NCBI GenBank assembly: GCA_965277025.1
Contig: OZ255706.1
Span: 1,178,001 to 1,242,000 of the forward strand
Direction of reading: 5' to 3'
DNA length: 64,000 nucleotides
DNA from: Methylomarinum sp965277025
Lineage (GTDB): Bacteria > Pseudomonadota > Gammaproteobacteria > Methylococcales > Methylomonadaceae
The first letter of the stretch is position 1. Every line of letters starts with the position of its first letter. This document shows positions 62,511-64,000 of the stretch, one piece after another. The notes under the pieces were generated by a model. The model did not search any database and had not been told where the DNA came from. It saw only the letters and a program-made list of their open reading frames with translations. The position numbers and the translations under genes were made by a program.

Positions 62511-63031
62511 ATGAAATACCTTTTGTTTTTATGGTTAGGCTTTATCGGCCTGGTTCATGCGGCGGATGATAAACGGGAACGTTTATACGCCGAACTGGTT
62601 GAGAAAACACTAAGAATGGGGGAGCCTGTCTGGTTAAAAACGGCAGAAAAACCCTTTTTGAGTATTTATACGCAGACTGAGCAGAAAAAAACTGTGGGTA
62701 CAGCCATTATTCTGCATGACCAAGGTGGTTTCGCCGATCAAAAACCTTTGATTCATCAATTCCGCACCGAATTGCCTCAACACCGTTGGACGACACTCTC
62801 ACTACAACTTCCGGTACTGGAAGAAGGAGCAGAGACCGAAGATTATTTTGCTCTTGAAGCGCAAACTATGGCAAGAATCAATGCTGCCATCACTTTTTTA
62901 AAAAAGAGCAATAGCGAAAAAATTGTTTTACTGGGTTATGGTTTAGGCGCCAGTTTTGCATTGTCATATGCTGAAAAAAAACCACAGACAGTCAAGGCCG
63001 TGGTATTGATCAGCCTCAAATTACCAGCTGC
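62511..63031 (+). pseudogene. DUF3530-like secreted alpha/beta-hydrolase, 3' end removed by IS110
   Basis: The ATG follows the AI-2E stop directly. Signal peptide MKYLLFLWLGFIGLVHA, then EPVWLKTAEKPFLSIYTQ, AIILHDQGGFADQKPLIH, RWTTLSLQLPVLE and the nucleophile-like region KIVLLGYGLGASFALSYAE. About 173 native residues remain before the IS110 end at 63032; translation would run on into IS sequence for 11 codons. The family usually has about 100 more residues, not visible here. Confidence 0.78.
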
Positions 63032-64000
63032 TAACGATCATCGCAAGAATTGCCACCCCGCATGATGAAATGTTGTAGAGTTCCTTGTGGAAGATGGCGG
63101 TTAAAGACTGCGCTTTACTTTGAAGCCTTGGAGCCCGACTGCTAACGTAGCCTGCCATGAATGATTCGAACCCCGGATTGCTTCTTTAAGAGCGAATGTT
63201 AAAAGGGCCGTTGACGATTTACATCGCCCTCAGGCAGATCATCCAGGCAACCGCCACCTTCCAGGCTCAATCATAGAGTAAAGGAGGAAGAAATGGAACT
63301 CACTGCAATACACAAGCGAGTCATCGGGTTGGATGTTCACCAAAAGCAGATTACCGCCTGCGCCATGGTTGAACAGGCCGAGGGTGGTATTCAGACAGAG
63401 CATCGGCAGTTTGGCGCATTCAAACGTGATCGACGTGCATTAGCCGATTGGGTGCAGTCTGTCGCACCGGATGAGGTGGTGATGGAACGCACCGGCATCT
63501 ACTGGAAAAGCCCATATGCAGCTTTGGAACATGTGGGTATTTACGCCAGGGTCGTCAATGCCCGGCATGTGAAGAATGTGCCGGGACGCAAGACGGACAT
63601 CGGCGACGCGCAATGGCTGGCGATGCTTTCCCGTGCCGGACTGCTGCGCGGTTCATTCGTGCCACCGGAAAAGATGCGGCAGTTACGCCTGATTTCACGT
63701 CAACGACAGAAGTTGGTGTCGATGCTGTCTGCTGAGAAGAACAGACTGCACAAGGTATTAACCGACGGCGGCATCCGGCTTGGCGTGGTGGTCAGCGATG
63801 TACATGGGCAATCCGCGCGCGCCATGGTTAACGCGCTGATTGAAGGACAGCCTGCGCATGATGTGTTGAAGCTGTCCAGCAATCGTCTCAAAGCGCCGCG
63901 CGCCGATATACTGGAGGCGCTGCAAGGTGAGTTGAGCGAGCACCATCGCTTCGTACTGAATGAACTGATGCAGCATATTCAGGATTTGGAAGCACGCATA
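63032..64000 (+). mobile_element. IS110/IS1111-family insertion sequence, copy 2, cut by the window end
   Basis: The first 969 bp match the corresponding part of copy 1 (39963-41524) nearly base for base, in opposite orientation. It truncates the DUF3530-like gene. The far end is outside the window. Confidence 0.92.
63293..64000 (+). CDS. IS110/IS1111-family DEDD transposase, partial
   Basis: Starts MELTAIHKRVIGLDVHQKQI after an AAAGGAGG site and stays open to the last base. Visible differences from copy 1 are Asp to Glu in EQAEGGIQTEH and Ala to Ser in VLKLSSNRLK. The DEDD acidic residues in the first 236 codons are all present. Confidence 0.93.
   Translation, partial: MELTAIHKRVIGLDVHQKQITACAMVEQAEGGIQTEHRQFGAFKRDRRALADWVQSVAPDEVVMERTGIYWKSPYAALEHVGIYARVVNARHVKNVPGRKTDIGDAQWLAMLSRAGLLRGSFVPPEKMRQLRLISRQRQKLVSMLSAEKNRLHKVLTDGGIRLGVVVSDVHGQSARAMVNALIEGQPAHDVLKLSSNRLKAPRADILEALQGELSEHHRFVLNELMQHIQDLEARI

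Overview
This 64 kb window looks like the chromosome of a gammaproteobacterium, probably a methanotroph of the order Methylococcales. The lineage is inferred from gene content, moderate GC and dispersed-repeat style; no diagnostic methane-oxidation gene or rRNA is present. Housekeeping blocks are in recognisable gammaproteobacterial order: tgt-yajC-secD-secF, and ndk-rlmN-pilW-hisS-yfgM-bamB-der. No tRNA, rRNA, CRISPR array or riboswitch was seen.

Layout. 1-7.0 kb: end of tldD, pmbA, a pRiA4b ORF-3-like gene, convergent pyrD/thiO, an outer-membrane beta-barrel gene and a small lipoprotein gene. 7.0-15.2 kb: an Rpn-like nuclease gene cut by an in-frame TAG, hemL, rmuC, tgt, yajC, secD, secF. 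15.2-17.1 kb: a decayed DUF6883/DUF4926-like gene pair, the first split by an IS and the second frameshifted. 17.1-24.6 kb: ndk to der, then tpx. 24.7-32.8 kb (minus strand): a beta-CASP metallo-beta-lactamase-fold nuclease, a plasma-membrane P-type H+-ATPase and a glycogen phosphorylase, each broken in a different way (homopolymer frameshift, IS, 281-bp in-frame insertion). 32.8-45.6 kb: a REP-rich gap, a truncated chemotaxis receptor joined through an IS3 element to the remains of bcsZ-bcsC (cut by IS630 and IS110), then a PilZ gene, motD, motC and ctaA. 45.6-51.3 kb: an IS-split HDOD gene, ygfZ, a ygfX-like gene, an IS4 element and a beheaded GGDEF gene. 51.3-59.9 kb: an anaerobic-type cobalamin cluster, cbiX-cbiC-cbiD-cbiET-cbiL-(120 aa)-cbiG_N-cbiG_C-cbiH-2Fe-2S protein-(50 aa), with tightly overlapping genes. 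59.9-64 kb: a cold-shock-domain membrane protein, an IS-split AI-2E transporter and a DUF3530-like gene truncated by a second IS110 copy.

Nine insertion sequences of five families lie here: four near-identical copies of a 1.1 kb IS4/IS701-like element, two IS110/IS1111 copies, and one each of IS3, IS630 and IS4. Every one sits inside or truncates a gene. Hits fall heavily on the cellulose, chemotaxis and c-di-GMP functions. Short dispersed repeats are also frequent: REP-like GTAGGGTGG palindromes, a roughly 160-bp fold-back element on both sides of secDF, and elements ending in GTTACGCATTGA.

The most noteworthy items are: a CbiH methyltransferase carrying a C-terminal ChuX/HutX/HmuS-like domain beside a 2Fe-2S protein and a 50-aa ORF; five genes disrupted by the loss of exactly one base in a homopolymer (either real decay, slippage, or assembly error); the GC-rich 281-bp in-frame insertion in glgP; and the inverted-repeat elements whose ends resemble the ends of the active 1.1 kb IS.
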